64,000 bases of DNA from Paenibacillus sp. Root52 (GTDB lineage Bacteria; Bacillota; Bacilli; Paenibacillales; Paenibacillaceae), in assembly GCF_001426865.1 (NCBI RefSeq), contig NZ_LMFO01000001.1:62001-126000 (forward strand), read 5' to 3'. The translations under genes were made by a program, and so were the position numbers. Below, piece by piece: positions 50,870 through 59,311 of this stretch. The stretch's first letter is position 1. Every line of letters begins with the position of its first letter. Under the pieces are notes generated by a model, which saw only the letters and a list, made by a program, of their open reading frames with translations, was not told where the DNA came from and searched no databases.

Positions 50870-51664
50870 ATGCCTGAATCCGAAACGGTAATCCGATTGG
50901 AAGGGATCTCGCAGGTGTATGTTAGTGAACGTGAAGCTTCCTTGGTGATTGAGAATCTAAGCCTTCATGTGAATCAAGGAGAATTTGTCAGCTTAGTCGG
51001 CCCAAGTGGATGTGGCAAAACGACCTTATTGTCGATCATCGCGGGGCTGCTTACGCCGACAGCAGGCGAGGTTAGTGTCAAAGGAAGACTGGTTGAAGGC
51101 CCGTCTTCTCAAGTAGGCTATATGTTACAACAGGACTATCTGTTCCCCTGGAGAACTATTTTGGACAATGCACTGATTGGACTTGAGCTTACAGGCAGAC
51201 TCGACGACCGAAGTCGAATTCGAACGCGTGAACTGCTGGCAGACATGGGGCTTGCGGGAACGGAGAATCAGTACCCTTCCGAATTGTCTGGTGGCATGCG
51301 GCAGAGAGTTGCTCTTATACGCACACTTGCGACTGACCCAGGATTATTGCTGTTGGATGAACCGTTCTCTGCGCTGGATTACCAGACTAAGCTGCAGTTG
51401 GAAGATCTGGTTTCTGATATTTTGAAGGACTCAGGGAAGACGGCAGTGCTTGTAACCCATGATCTATCCGAAGCTATTGCTGTAAGTGATCGAATTATAG
51501 TGCTTGATCGCAATCCGGGTCGCATACGTAAGGAATTTGTTGTTCCAGCATCGATACGGGAGGCTCAGCCTTTTTTTGCTCGGGAGCAGGAAGGATTCAA
51601 CGAACTTTTTCAAGCTTTATGGAGTGAGCTTGAACAGTCCGGAGGAGGTGAGAATATCGAGTGA
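50870..51664 (+). CDS. ABC transporter ATPase, NitT/TauT type
   Basis: A 264-residue nucleotide-binding subunit. Walker A is GPSGCGKTT, the Q-loop lies in GYMLQQDYLFPW, the signature is LSGGMRQR, Walker B is LLLLDEPFSALD and the H-loop VTHDLSEA. It powers import through the next gene. GGAAGTGATCGTTA precedes the ATG. Its stop overlaps the permease start (GTGA). Confidence 0.95.
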   Translation: MPESETVIRLEGISQVYVSEREASLVIENLSLHVNQGEFVSLVGPSGCGKTTLLSIIAGLLTPTAGEVSVKGRLVEGPSSQVGYMLQQDYLFPWRTILDNALIGLELTGRLDDRSRIRTRELLADMGLAGTENQYPSELSGGMRQRVALIRTLATDPGLLLLDEPFSALDYQTKLQLEDLVSDILKDSGKTAVLVTHDLSEAIAVSDRIIVLDRNPGRIRKEFVVPASIREAQPFFAREQEGFNELFQALWSELEQSGGGENIE

Positions 51665-52500
51665 ATCAGGCAAAACGAAAGCAGGAAAACCGTGAGGTCT
51701 GGATGAAAGAGTTATATCAAAACCACATCCAGCAGGTAGCGAGATGGCGTCGTCAGGTGCTTGCGGTACAGTTATCCCTGCTGGTAGGTATGTTTCTCTT
51801 ATGGGAACTTGCTGGAAGGATGCGTTGGATTGATGTATTGCTGTTTAGTTATCCGAGTAAAATATTCAGTCAAATCGGCAAGGATGTTGCGAGTGGGGAA
51901 ATTTGGGTGCATGTTGGGGTTACTGTAGGAGAGACAGCAGTCGGTTTTTTGCTGGGGACACTCGTGGGAACATTACTTGCTGTCCTGATCTGGTGGTCTC
52001 CTTTTCTCTGCAAGGTGCTTGATCCGTATATGGTTGTGTTCAACAGTATGCCGAAGGTAGCGCTGGGGCCGATTTTTATTGTGATGTTTGGTGCTGGCTT
52101 TACAGCCATCGTAATGACGACGTTATCTATTACAGTCATTATTACGACGCTTGTAGTGTACAACAGCTTTAATGAGGTGGATCGCAATTATATTAAAGTG
52201 ATTCGCACATTTGGTGGGGATCGCACTGAAATTTTCACCAAAGTTGTTCTGCCTGCGTCGTTTCCTGCCATCGTGTCTACGCTTAAAGTGAATGTTGGCA
52301 TGGCATGGGTTGGTGTAATCGTAGGTGAATTTTTGGTTGCAAAACAGGGTCTAGGTTATCTTATTATCTATGGATTCCAAGTGTTTAATTTCACGTTAGT
52401 ACTCTCCAGCTTATTAATTATTGCTGTTGTCGCCACTGGGATGTACCAACTGGTGGTATACGTTGAACGTAAATTAATTGCAGGCCGTAGATCATTATAG
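51661..52500 (+). CDS. ABC transporter permease, NitT/TauT type
   Basis: A 279-residue inner-membrane permease with about six helices. The coupling EAA-like loop is IRTFGGDRTEIFTKVVLPAS, and FNSMPKVALGPIFIVMFGAG is typical of SsuC/TauC proteins. GTG start inside GTGA with the ATPase stop; GGAGGAGGTGAG is the ribosome site. Last gene of the operon. Confidence 0.94.
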   Translation: MNQAKRKQENREVWMKELYQNHIQQVARWRRQVLAVQLSLLVGMFLLWELAGRMRWIDVLLFSYPSKIFSQIGKDVASGEIWVHVGVTVGETAVGFLLGTLVGTLLAVLIWWSPFLCKVLDPYMVVFNSMPKVALGPIFIVMFGAGFTAIVMTTLSITVIITTLVVYNSFNEVDRNYIKVIRTFGGDRTEIFTKVVLPASFPAIVSTLKVNVGMAWVGVIVGEFLVAKQGLGYLIIYGFQVFNFTLVLSSLLIIAVVATGMYQLVVYVERKLIAGRRSL

Positions 52501-52565
52501 TGCCGTTGAAAAAGATTTTTTGGACTTTGAAATGATATGTATAGAATTTCACAAGAGGTGTCACG

Positions 52566-52730
52566 TTGCCCGAACAGACAAAATCAAGTACCATACAATT
52601 ACGATATTCCGCGCAGTCCGGAATACAGATGACGATTGAAATAGAGAGCCTGATGGTTCCGTCGCATGGATTAGCCAGCGTCCTCTTGGGGCGCATTGTT
52701 ATAACCGGCATGCCTGTGCATGTCGGTTGA
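52566..52730 (+). CDS. Possible 54-residue protein
   Basis: TTG start with AGAGGTG five bases upstream. It codes for about 54 residues containing IQLRYSAQSGIQMTIEIESL and LASVLLGRIVIT. The stop lies in a GGCATGC/GCATGTC hairpin. It fills part of a 480-base gap after the ABC operon. No family recognised; it may equally be a chance frame. Confidence 0.35.
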   Translation: MPEQTKSSTIQLRYSAQSGIQMTIEIESLMVPSHGLASVLLGRIVITGMPVHVG

Positions 52731-52978
52731 TGTCGTTTGTCATTTCAATCATAACCGTATCATGCATCATTCCTTGTTTTTATTTTGGGGGATCAATGGA
52801 TTGTTGCAAGTTGTGTAATACTAGCATTATCGTTTGTAGCGTTATGCATGCCATCGGTGGGATCTGTTGTATCAGAGGATTGAACGCGTACCAGCGGACA
52901 AGCGTGCAAAGCGTTGAATTCCGGAGGGAGACGAGCTGGCTATGAATTTTTTTCAGCTTAGAGGAGATGGAAAGTTAA
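52731..52978 (+). other. Degenerate coding-like stretch and short leader frame
   Basis: 52755-52883 is open in one frame and encodes a membrane-helix-like LVFILGDQWIVASCVILALS but has no start codon of its own. The adjacent frame carries MSFVISIITVSCIIP. Joining them needs one frameshift near a TTTTT/GGGGG tract (52776-52790). Next, GGAGGGAGACGAG precedes an ATG at 52942 that encodes only 15 residues and overlaps the start of the next gene. This may be the remains of a small membrane-protein gene plus a leader peptide. Confidence 0.35.
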
Positions 52979-53956
52979 ATGGGCTTTAGGGTAATAAAAA
53001 CCGCAATCGCAGCACTAATGGCTGTACTGATTGCGGACTGGTGCGGACTACCTGGTCCGACATCGGCAGGATTGCTTGCCATCCTAGGTGTGGATGTAAC
53101 CAGAAAAAAAAGTATCCGCACAATATCATCGCGTTTCTTCGCGTCAGTCGTGGGACTCCTGTTCGCCAGCGTGCTTTTTCATTTTCTCGGTTTTCATTAT
53201 TGGGTGTTGGCGGTATACATATTAATTGCATTTCCGGTCATTGTTCGAGCCGGTTTCAAAGAAGGCATTGTGACAGGGTCTGTCGTAGTGTTCCGTGTAT
53301 TCAGCGGTGGAGAAATGGATGTACACATTATCTTGGTGCAAGTCGCGTTGCTATTAATTGGTCTGGGTTCTGCCATGATTGTTAATCTGGCTTATATGCC
53401 TGCTGCAGACCCGCAGATGTTACGTATTCGTAAAAGAATCGATGAACTGTTCTCAGTCATTTTCAAAGAATTTGCAGCTACACTTCGTAATCCGAATGAA
53501 GTATGGGCAGGTAAAGAGCTTATTGAAGCAGATAAAGCCGTTCTCGGTGGTATTGAAGCAGCGAAGCGCTCACTCGAAAATCAAGTGATCCATCCTAATG
53601 AGGAATGGAGCGTATACTTCTATATGCGGAAAACGCAGCTGGATTCGATCCAGCATATGATGCATCTAGTATCTCAGATATATCAGAAGATGCCTCATGC
53701 CGAGATGGTCTCAGAGCTGTTCGATCAGCTCAGTCAGGATGTGCTGACAGAGTCATACACTGGACGAACCGAAAAACTTCTTGCAGATGTGCAAGAAGAA
53801 TTCAGACGTATGGAGCTGCCAGATACAAGGGAAGAATTCGAGATTCGTTCTGCAATTCTCCAGCTATGCCGCGAACTCGCGCTGTATCTTAAGATCGCGA
53901 AGAAGGACAAAGCGCCGTCACCGATTTCGGATCGTTCTCAATCTACAAATGAATAA
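52979..53956 (+). CDS. Aromatic acid exporter family protein
   Basis: A 325-residue protein. The N-terminal 145 residues contain four to six hydrophobic helices with GLPGPTSAGLLAILGVDVTR, matching the ArAE (aromatic acid exporter) domain. The rest is a soluble helical part (VIFKEFAATLRNP... ELFDQLSQDVLTESYTGRTE) like the ArAE C-terminal domain. It is a putative efflux protein for aromatic carboxylates; the substrate is family inference. GAGGAGATGG precedes the ATG. Confidence 0.88.
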   Translation: MGFRVIKTAIAALMAVLIADWCGLPGPTSAGLLAILGVDVTRKKSIRTISSRFFASVVGLLFASVLFHFLGFHYWVLAVYILIAFPVIVRAGFKEGIVTGSVVVFRVFSGGEMDVHIILVQVALLLIGLGSAMIVNLAYMPAADPQMLRIRKRIDELFSVIFKEFAATLRNPNEVWAGKELIEADKAVLGGIEAAKRSLENQVIHPNEEWSVYFYMRKTQLDSIQHMMHLVSQIYQKMPHAEMVSELFDQLSQDVLTESYTGRTEKLLADVQEEFRRMELPDTREEFEIRSAILQLCRELALYLKIAKKDKAPSPISDRSQSTNE

Positions 53957-54031
53957 TAGAAAATAGTTGTCACCCTAGACGGATGCCCTGCATACACTTG
54001 TAGTGAATGATTGTATGGAGGAGGTTTAAAG

Positions 54032-54592
54032 ATGTCATTGAGTCATAAACATCAATGTAGAGAGATCATCACGAAGGCGATCTGCGGCAAAGGTCGTAAG
54101 TTCTCTACCGTAACACATACCGTGACTCCGCCAAATGGTCCGACCAGTATTTTGGGGGCTTGGATTATCAACCACCAATATGAAGCCGTATCAGCGGGAG
54201 ATGGGATTGAAGTTATTGGTACTTACGATATCAACATTTGGTATTCCTATGACAAAAACTCGCAGACGGATGTAGCCAAAGAAACGGTGTCGTATGTAGA
54301 ACATGTGCCTCTGTCTTACCTGGATCCAAAGCACCGGGCTTCCACGGTAGAGGTATCTGCGGAATCAACGCAGGAACCAAGTTGTGTGGAAGCCACAGTA
54401 TCAGCAGGTGGAGGCAGCGTAATTATCCGGGTGGAACGGGAATTCGCTGTTGAGCTAATCGCTGAAACTAAGGTTTGTGTGAAAGTGTGCACGGATGGTT
54501 GTGGAGATTATGAGGATAAGGACTACGACTACGGCAGCAGCGATGGAGATTATGATGATCTCGATCCCGATCTGCTGGACGATGAGCTGTAA
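54032..54592 (+). CDS. cotE: CotE-family outer spore coat protein
   Basis: A 186-residue CotE-like morphogenetic protein that organises the outer spore coat. The CREIITKAICGKGRKFSTVT opening and TPPNGPTSILGAWIINHQYE are family hallmarks. The C-terminus is an acidic Tyr/Asp-rich tail (about 160-186), as in CotE. GGAGGAGG precedes the ATG at 54032, which decides against the TTG seven codons earlier. Expression is expected in the mother cell during sporulation; no SigE/K site was identified. Confidence 0.9.
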   Translation: MSLSHKHQCREIITKAICGKGRKFSTVTHTVTPPNGPTSILGAWIINHQYEAVSAGDGIEVIGTYDINIWYSYDKNSQTDVAKETVSYVEHVPLSYLDPKHRASTVEVSAESTQEPSCVEATVSAGGGSVIIRVEREFAVELIAETKVCVKVCTDGCGDYEDKDYDYGSSDGDYDDLDPDLLDDEL

Positions 54593-54622
54593 GTTCATCG
54601 TACCTGTTGTTCAACTTTAAGA

Positions 54623-54834
54623 GGTAGTTCAAAAAGTCCGCTTTTGATTACGAAGGATGCCTGGCGGCATCTCAGCTTCGAATATGGGATTCAGCCGAAA
54701 TAAGTGGGATGCTTACGAAGTTTGTTTCCTTCGGAAACAATGTAGTTGGTCACGTAGCCTGATCTACGCTCCGCTACTCCATTTCTAGCTTCACCCCATC
54801 TTCTCGGTACTGAAAACCGATCTTTTTGAACATT
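54623..54834. repeat. Full-length 210-bp dispersed inverted-repeat element
   Basis: Ends are inverted: left GTTCAAAAAGTCCGCTTTTG, right ...AAAACCGATCTTTTTGAAC. The arms stay related for about 35 bases. Inside is a perfect TTGTTTCC-TTC-GGAAACAA hairpin. No transposase. Two to three degenerate copies lie at 19252, 38391 and probably 56411. It behaves like a MITE or a structured repeat. Confidence 0.7.
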
Positions 54835-54870
54835 CGCTTTAAGGTATCATATGCGCCGGAAGCGGCAACG

Positions 54871-54897
54871 AAGAGGGCGTAAGCCCTCTTTTTTTTA
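54871..54897 (+). terminator. Intrinsic terminator
   Basis: Stem AAGAGGGC / GCCCTCTT with loop GTAA and eight T residues. It closes the cotE transcript. Confidence 0.92.
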
Positions 54898-55009
54898 TTT
54901 AATTATGGATGGCAGAATGAGTCTGGCAATGTGAAGTAAACGTTGAATGAAAGTGTACTATTCGGCGCGATTGAAATTTTTGTGAAACCAATTGAAGGGA
55001 GGGGACAGG

Positions 55010-56266
55010 GTGAATGTAATGGAGGAAGCGGAGGAGGCTGTAAGGCGATACCAAGGGATGCTCTCCGGTGAACGAATTAGGCGGCTGGAACAAGTAGGCG
55101 TTGAAGTGGCTTCGTCACAGGAAAAACTTAGGCTTAAGTCTGGACTGCGCGTTCGTTATGAGGTGGAGGTATGTTGTCTTCAGGCTATTAAAATCAAACG
55201 AAGAGATACAAGTGGTATGAACAGTACGCAGGAAAGTGTGCTAGATCGTGATGCAGCATCAACGCTGTTCAAACGGATCGAAAGATTAGCAGTTAAAACA
55301 TTGTATACGCTTGGATTAGATCATGGCTCTGTAAGGCTCGAGGCCTCAGGTAAGACTGGTTGTGCGGTAATCTCGATTGATCCCCGTCCATGGAAAGGAA
55401 TGACGGATCTGACAACGCTGTACCGTGCAGGTTGGAACCAGCTTCAGACAGCGCTGGATGAAGAACGTCGTCATCAGGTCGTTCCGGTGCTCGGGATGGA
55501 TCCGGAATTCCTGCTTGTACAGATGCCAGAATCCAAAATCGTTCCTGCCTCCCGATTTCTAGAGCGCTCAGGGCTTGCTGGGTGTGATTCGGTGACAATC
55601 GGTGGTCGACGGATCTATCCTGTCGCGGAGCTGCGTCCATCTCCAAGCGCAGAGCCACGTGAACTGCTCACCCATTTACTTCGAGCCTTTAATCTAGCCT
55701 CGCGCAGCATAACGGATCACTCGTTGATATGGCAGGCAGGTGGGATGCCACAGCGAGGTCTGCCACTTGGCGGGCATATCCACTTCAGCGGGGTTACGCT
55801 AAGCGGGCAGTTGTTACGCGCTTTGGATAATTACTTAGCGCTGCCACTTGCTTTTTTACAGGATCCTCGGGGAGATGGGCGGCGACCACGCTACGGAGTT
55901 CTTGGGGATTTTCGCGTAAAGTCCTATGGTGGATTCGAGTACCGCACACTTCCAAGCTTCTTGGTGTCTCCATTAGTTGCCAAAGGGGTCGTTGCGCTAG
56001 CCCGTCTCATCGCAGGTAACTTTTTGAATCTACGTCAGCGCCCCTTGGCACAAGCTCATGTTCACACGGCTTTTTACGAGGGAGACCGGGATGTGATGCA
56101 GAGGTATATTCCTTCGCTTCTGGATGACCTGACAAGGCTATCCGGATACGAAAAGGTAGACCAATACGCAGCGCCTCTCATTCGTCAGTTGAGAGAAGGC
56201 AACACATGGGATGAGAGTCGTGATATACGCAAACTTTGGAATATTCGAGCAAGTCATGAAGAATGA
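55010..56266 (+). CDS. Putative amidoligase (COOH-NH2 ligase)
   Basis: A 418-residue protein with the amidoligase/glutamate-cysteine-ligase-like pattern: LGMDPEFLLV (start of the catalytic core), PVAELRPSPS, LPLGGHIHFSG (His pair) and a late SYGGFEYRTLPSFLVS. Such enzymes form amide bonds between carboxyl groups and amines using ATP. The GTG at 55010 follows GGGAGGGGACAG. Position between cotE and mutS suggests a role in coat or peptide modification, but that is inference. Confidence 0.75.
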   Translation: MNVMEEAEEAVRRYQGMLSGERIRRLEQVGVEVASSQEKLRLKSGLRVRYEVEVCCLQAIKIKRRDTSGMNSTQESVLDRDAASTLFKRIERLAVKTLYTLGLDHGSVRLEASGKTGCAVISIDPRPWKGMTDLTTLYRAGWNQLQTALDEERRHQVVPVLGMDPEFLLVQMPESKIVPASRFLERSGLAGCDSVTIGGRRIYPVAELRPSPSAEPRELLTHLLRAFNLASRSITDHSLIWQAGGMPQRGLPLGGHIHFSGVTLSGQLLRALDNYLALPLAFLQDPRGDGRRPRYGVLGDFRVKSYGGFEYRTLPSFLVSPLVAKGVVALARLIAGNFLNLRQRPLAQAHVHTAFYEGDRDVMQRYIPSLLDDLTRLSGYEKVDQYAAPLIRQLREGNTWDESRDIRKLWNIRASHEE

Positions 56267-56278
56267 ATACTTTTTTGT

Positions 56279-56397
56279 TATAATAAGATTCGATCAGGTT
56301 TGGATATAGCTACGGAAGATAGGCAGGCAAGAAACCTGCAGGGAAATGGCGCAAGCCATAACACGAGGCGGAGGCATGATTAGATGCTTTACCGCCT
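56279..56397 (+). promoter_or_regulatory. mutS promoter and three-hairpin leader
   Basis: An extended -10 (TGT-TATAAT, to 56284) is followed by three adjacent hairpins: GCAGG / CCTGC (56323-56339); ATGGC-GCAA-GCCAT (56346-56359), a GNRA-type loop; and AGGCGG...CCGCCT enclosing GCAT/ATGC (56366-56397). No T run follows. The leader continues about 100 bases to the mutS ribosome site. I do not recognise the RNA family. Confidence 0.5.
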
Positions 56398-56410
56398 TAT
56401 TGTTCCTTAT

Positions 56411-56460
56411 AGAGGTCGTTCAAAAATGCACCAAAAGAACACGTTGTAAGGATCGATGCC
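56411..56460 (+). repeat. Possible degenerate left end of the dispersed repeat
   Basis: AGAGGTCGTTCAAAAATGCA then AAGGAT...GCC follow the order of the left end of the element at 54621, but similarity is weak past the first 16 bases. Confidence 0.35.
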
Positions 56461-56496
56461 ACCCTGACAGTAAAAGCAAACGGATGGAGGATATTC

Positions 56497-59289
56497 ATGG
56501 CTCAGTATACGCCAATGATTCAACAATACTTGCAAGTTAAAGCTGAAGCACAGGATGCTTTTCTTTTTTTTAGATTAGGTGATTTCTATGAAATGTTCTT
56601 CGATGATGCAATCAATGCAGCTCGTGAGCTTGAAATAACATTAACCGCTCGTAATGGCGGTACAGAAGATAAAATTCCGATGTGCGGTGTGCCTTATCAT
56701 TCGGCTGACAATTACATACAGCGTTTGATTGAAAAAGGATATAAAGTAGCGATCTGTGAACAAATGGAAGATCCAACCGTAACAAAAGGAATGGTTCGCC
56801 GTGAGATTGTGCGTGTCATTACTCCTGGTACAGTTATGGAAGGTAAAACCCTCGGGGACAAATCGAATAACTATATGGTGTGTTTAACGGGAAATGCCAA
56901 TACACTGGCTTTGGCGGCGTGTGACTTGTCCACAGGAGAGTTGTATGTCACATCTGTTCCGTACTCTGCAGAGTGGCTTAAGGACGAGATCGGTATCTAT
57001 GAACCATCGGAATTTGTGGGGGATGCTGCCTTGCTCGATGTCGTTGCAGCCCAATCGTCACCGATAGGTCGACCGGTGGTATATACGCCATGGGTGAAGA
57101 GCAAGGGAGATCTGGTGCGTCAGCAATTCGGTGAAGCGGTATGGGCTCGGCTGGAGCCAGAGCGTCAAGAATGTATTGCACGCCTCTTCTCTTATCTAAG
57201 TGAAACGCAGAAGCGTTCTCTTGGTCAGCTTACTCAAATCTCGACGTATGAGCCAGAACATTACATGATACTCGATCCGTTCACTAGACGTAATCTGGAG
57301 CTGGTTGAAACGGTACGAGAACGATCCAAAAAAGGTTCATTGCTGTGGCTGTTAGATCGAACGGAAACGTCAATGGGTGCACGTATGTTACGTAGATGGG
57401 TTGATAAGCCGTTGCTGCAAAAAGGCAAAATTAATGAGCGGCTCGAAGCGGTTGATACGCTATATAATCAATTTATTTTACGTGAAGACCTTCGTGCGGA
57501 GCTTAAGGATATCTATGATCTAGAGCGTCTAGTGGGGCGAATTGCATTTGGCAATGCCAACGGACGAGATCTGAATGCACTGAAGCAATCGCTGTACAAA
57601 GTACCGCGCTTGCGCCAGCACTGTGCAGATTCACCGTCTGTTACCCTTCAACAAATTGCACAGGTGATGGACGATTGTGAGGATCTGCGTGATATCATCG
57701 GGCAAGCAATTGAGGATGAGCCACCCGTATCCGTACGAGACGGTGGATTAATTAGAGCAGGTTATCATGAACGGCTGGACGAGCTACGAGAAGCATCTGT
57801 GAATGGTAAGCAATGGATTGCGGAATTGGAAGCAAGAGAGCGTGAGGCTACCGGCATTCGTTCTCTTAAGATCGGATATAACAAGGTATTTGGCTATTAT
57901 ATTGAAATTACCAAATCGAATCTGGCTGCTCTTCCAGAAGGACGTTATGAGCGGAAGCAGACCCTTGCTAATGCGGAGCGTTATATCACACCAGAATTGA
58001 AAGAGAAAGAAACCTTAATCCTCGAAGCACAGGATAAGATGGTTGATATTGAGTATGCTTTATTTACAGAACTTCGGGACAAGCTGAATTTAGAAATTGC
58101 CAGATTGCAGAAGCTAGCTGAACAGGTCGCAGAGATTGATGTGTATCAATCGTTCGCAGCGATCAGTGCTGAACGTAGTTTCGTTAAGCCTACAATCACG
58201 GATGGATACAATCTTGTTGTTGAGCAAGGACGACATCCGGTGGTTGAGGCTGTTATGCGCGATGGGGCGTTTATCGCCAACCAAACTGCAATGAAGAAGG
58301 ATGAGGCTCGGATTCTGTTGATCACCGGCCCCAATATGGCTGGTAAGAGTACGTATATGAGACAGGTAGCACTCATATCAATTCTAGCGCAGATTGGTTG
58401 CTTCGTTCCTGCTGGACAGGCAGAAGTACCGATTATGGATCGGATTTTCACTCGAATTGGTGCTGCTGATGATCTGATCGGTGGTCAGAGTACATTCATG
58501 GTGGAAATGGCTGATATTCAGGTCATGACCGAAAAAGCCACACCACGGAGTTTGATTATTATTGACGAGTTGGGACGAGGCACATCCACAAGCGAAGGTA
58601 TGGCCATTGCCCAATCCGTTATTGAATATGTACATGATGTGATTGGATGTAAAGCACTTGTGTCAACGCACTTCCATGAACTTGCTCATCTGGAGGAGAG
58701 CTTAGACAAGCTGGCGAACTACTCCATGGCTGTTCAAGAAAGTGGTGACAAAGTCAATTTTCTGCGTAAACTCATTGCTGGTGCGGCAAGCAGCAGTTAC
58801 GGAATCTATTGTGCACGATTGGCAGGATTGCCGGATAGTATTATCGATAGAGCCAATGGACTGCTTCATGGGTTTGAACATGCTGCCGCTCAGGTGGCCG
58901 TAGGGAGTGAGACTGTAGTCAAGCTCAGTGAGCGTGAGGTCTTCTCCAGAGAGGACACAGCACGGATCGATACTTCTTCGATCATCCGTGAGGAAAACGT
59001 ATCTTTGGAGCCAAACGAACCGATCGAGCAGTCTAATCAACGAGCCGAGCAGGAGATCAGAAAAGGCAACAAGGGGCAATCTAGTCATAAGTCTCCTGAA
59101 GTTGTGCAACTGTCTATTTTCGGGGATGAAGAACCGAGTACAACTCAGGTTCCAGTTGTCCAGGAGATGGATCAATCGACGAAAGAATTCATTCACCATA
59201 TGAAAGATATTGATGTGATGAATATGACGCCACTTCAGGCAATGCAAGTGTTGAATGAACTCAAATTAAAGGCGCAGCAGTTATCCTGA
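56497..59289 (+). CDS. mutS: DNA mismatch repair protein MutS
   Basis: A 930-residue mismatch-recognition ATPase. The mismatch-binding FYEMFFDDA (Phe and Glu of the F-x-E motif) lies at about residue 26-34, within YTPMIQQYLQVKAEAQDAFL...GDFYEMF. The ABC-type ATPase begins GPNMAGKST at about residue 611, then STFMVEM, DELGRGTST (Walker B) and a helix-turn-helix. The protein is longer than the usual 850-860 residues because of an acidic/basic linker (about 815-890) before the C-terminal beta-clamp/tetramer region (LSIFGDEE). GGATGGAGG precedes the ATG. Operon with mutL. Confidence 0.97.
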   Translation: MAQYTPMIQQYLQVKAEAQDAFLFFRLGDFYEMFFDDAINAARELEITLTARNGGTEDKIPMCGVPYHSADNYIQRLIEKGYKVAICEQMEDPTVTKGMVRREIVRVITPGTVMEGKTLGDKSNNYMVCLTGNANTLALAACDLSTGELYVTSVPYSAEWLKDEIGIYEPSEFVGDAALLDVVAAQSSPIGRPVVYTPWVKSKGDLVRQQFGEAVWARLEPERQECIARLFSYLSETQKRSLGQLTQISTYEPEHYMILDPFTRRNLELVETVRERSKKGSLLWLLDRTETSMGARMLRRWVDKPLLQKGKINERLEAVDTLYNQFILREDLRAELKDIYDLERLVGRIAFGNANGRDLNALKQSLYKVPRLRQHCADSPSVTLQQIAQVMDDCEDLRDIIGQAIEDEPPVSVRDGGLIRAGYHERLDELREASVNGKQWIAELEAREREATGIRSLKIGYNKVFGYYIEITKSNLAALPEGRYERKQTLANAERYITPELKEKETLILEAQDKMVDIEYALFTELRDKLNLEIARLQKLAEQVAEIDVYQSFAAISAERSFVKPTITDGYNLVVEQGRHPVVEAVMRDGAFIANQTAMKKDEARILLITGPNMAGKSTYMRQVALISILAQIGCFVPAGQAEVPIMDRIFTRIGAADDLIGGQSTFMVEMADIQVMTEKATPRSLIIIDELGRGTSTSEGMAIAQSVIEYVHDVIGCKALVSTHFHELAHLEESLDKLANYSMAVQESGDKVNFLRKLIAGAASSSYGIYCARLAGLPDSIIDRANGLLHGFEHAAAQVAVGSETVVKLSEREVFSREDTARIDTSSIIREENVSLEPNEPIEQSNQRAEQEIRKGNKGQSSHKSPEVVQLSIFGDEEPSTTQVPVVQEMDQSTKEFIHHMKDIDVMNMTPLQAMQVLNELKLKAQQLS

Positions 59290-59311
59290 GAATACGGGAG
59301 GGGAGAGACCT

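Noticed and set aside
58702-59247. 181-codon open frame on the minus strand inside mutS
   Set aside because: Antisense of mutS; no ribosome site and no recognisable domain.
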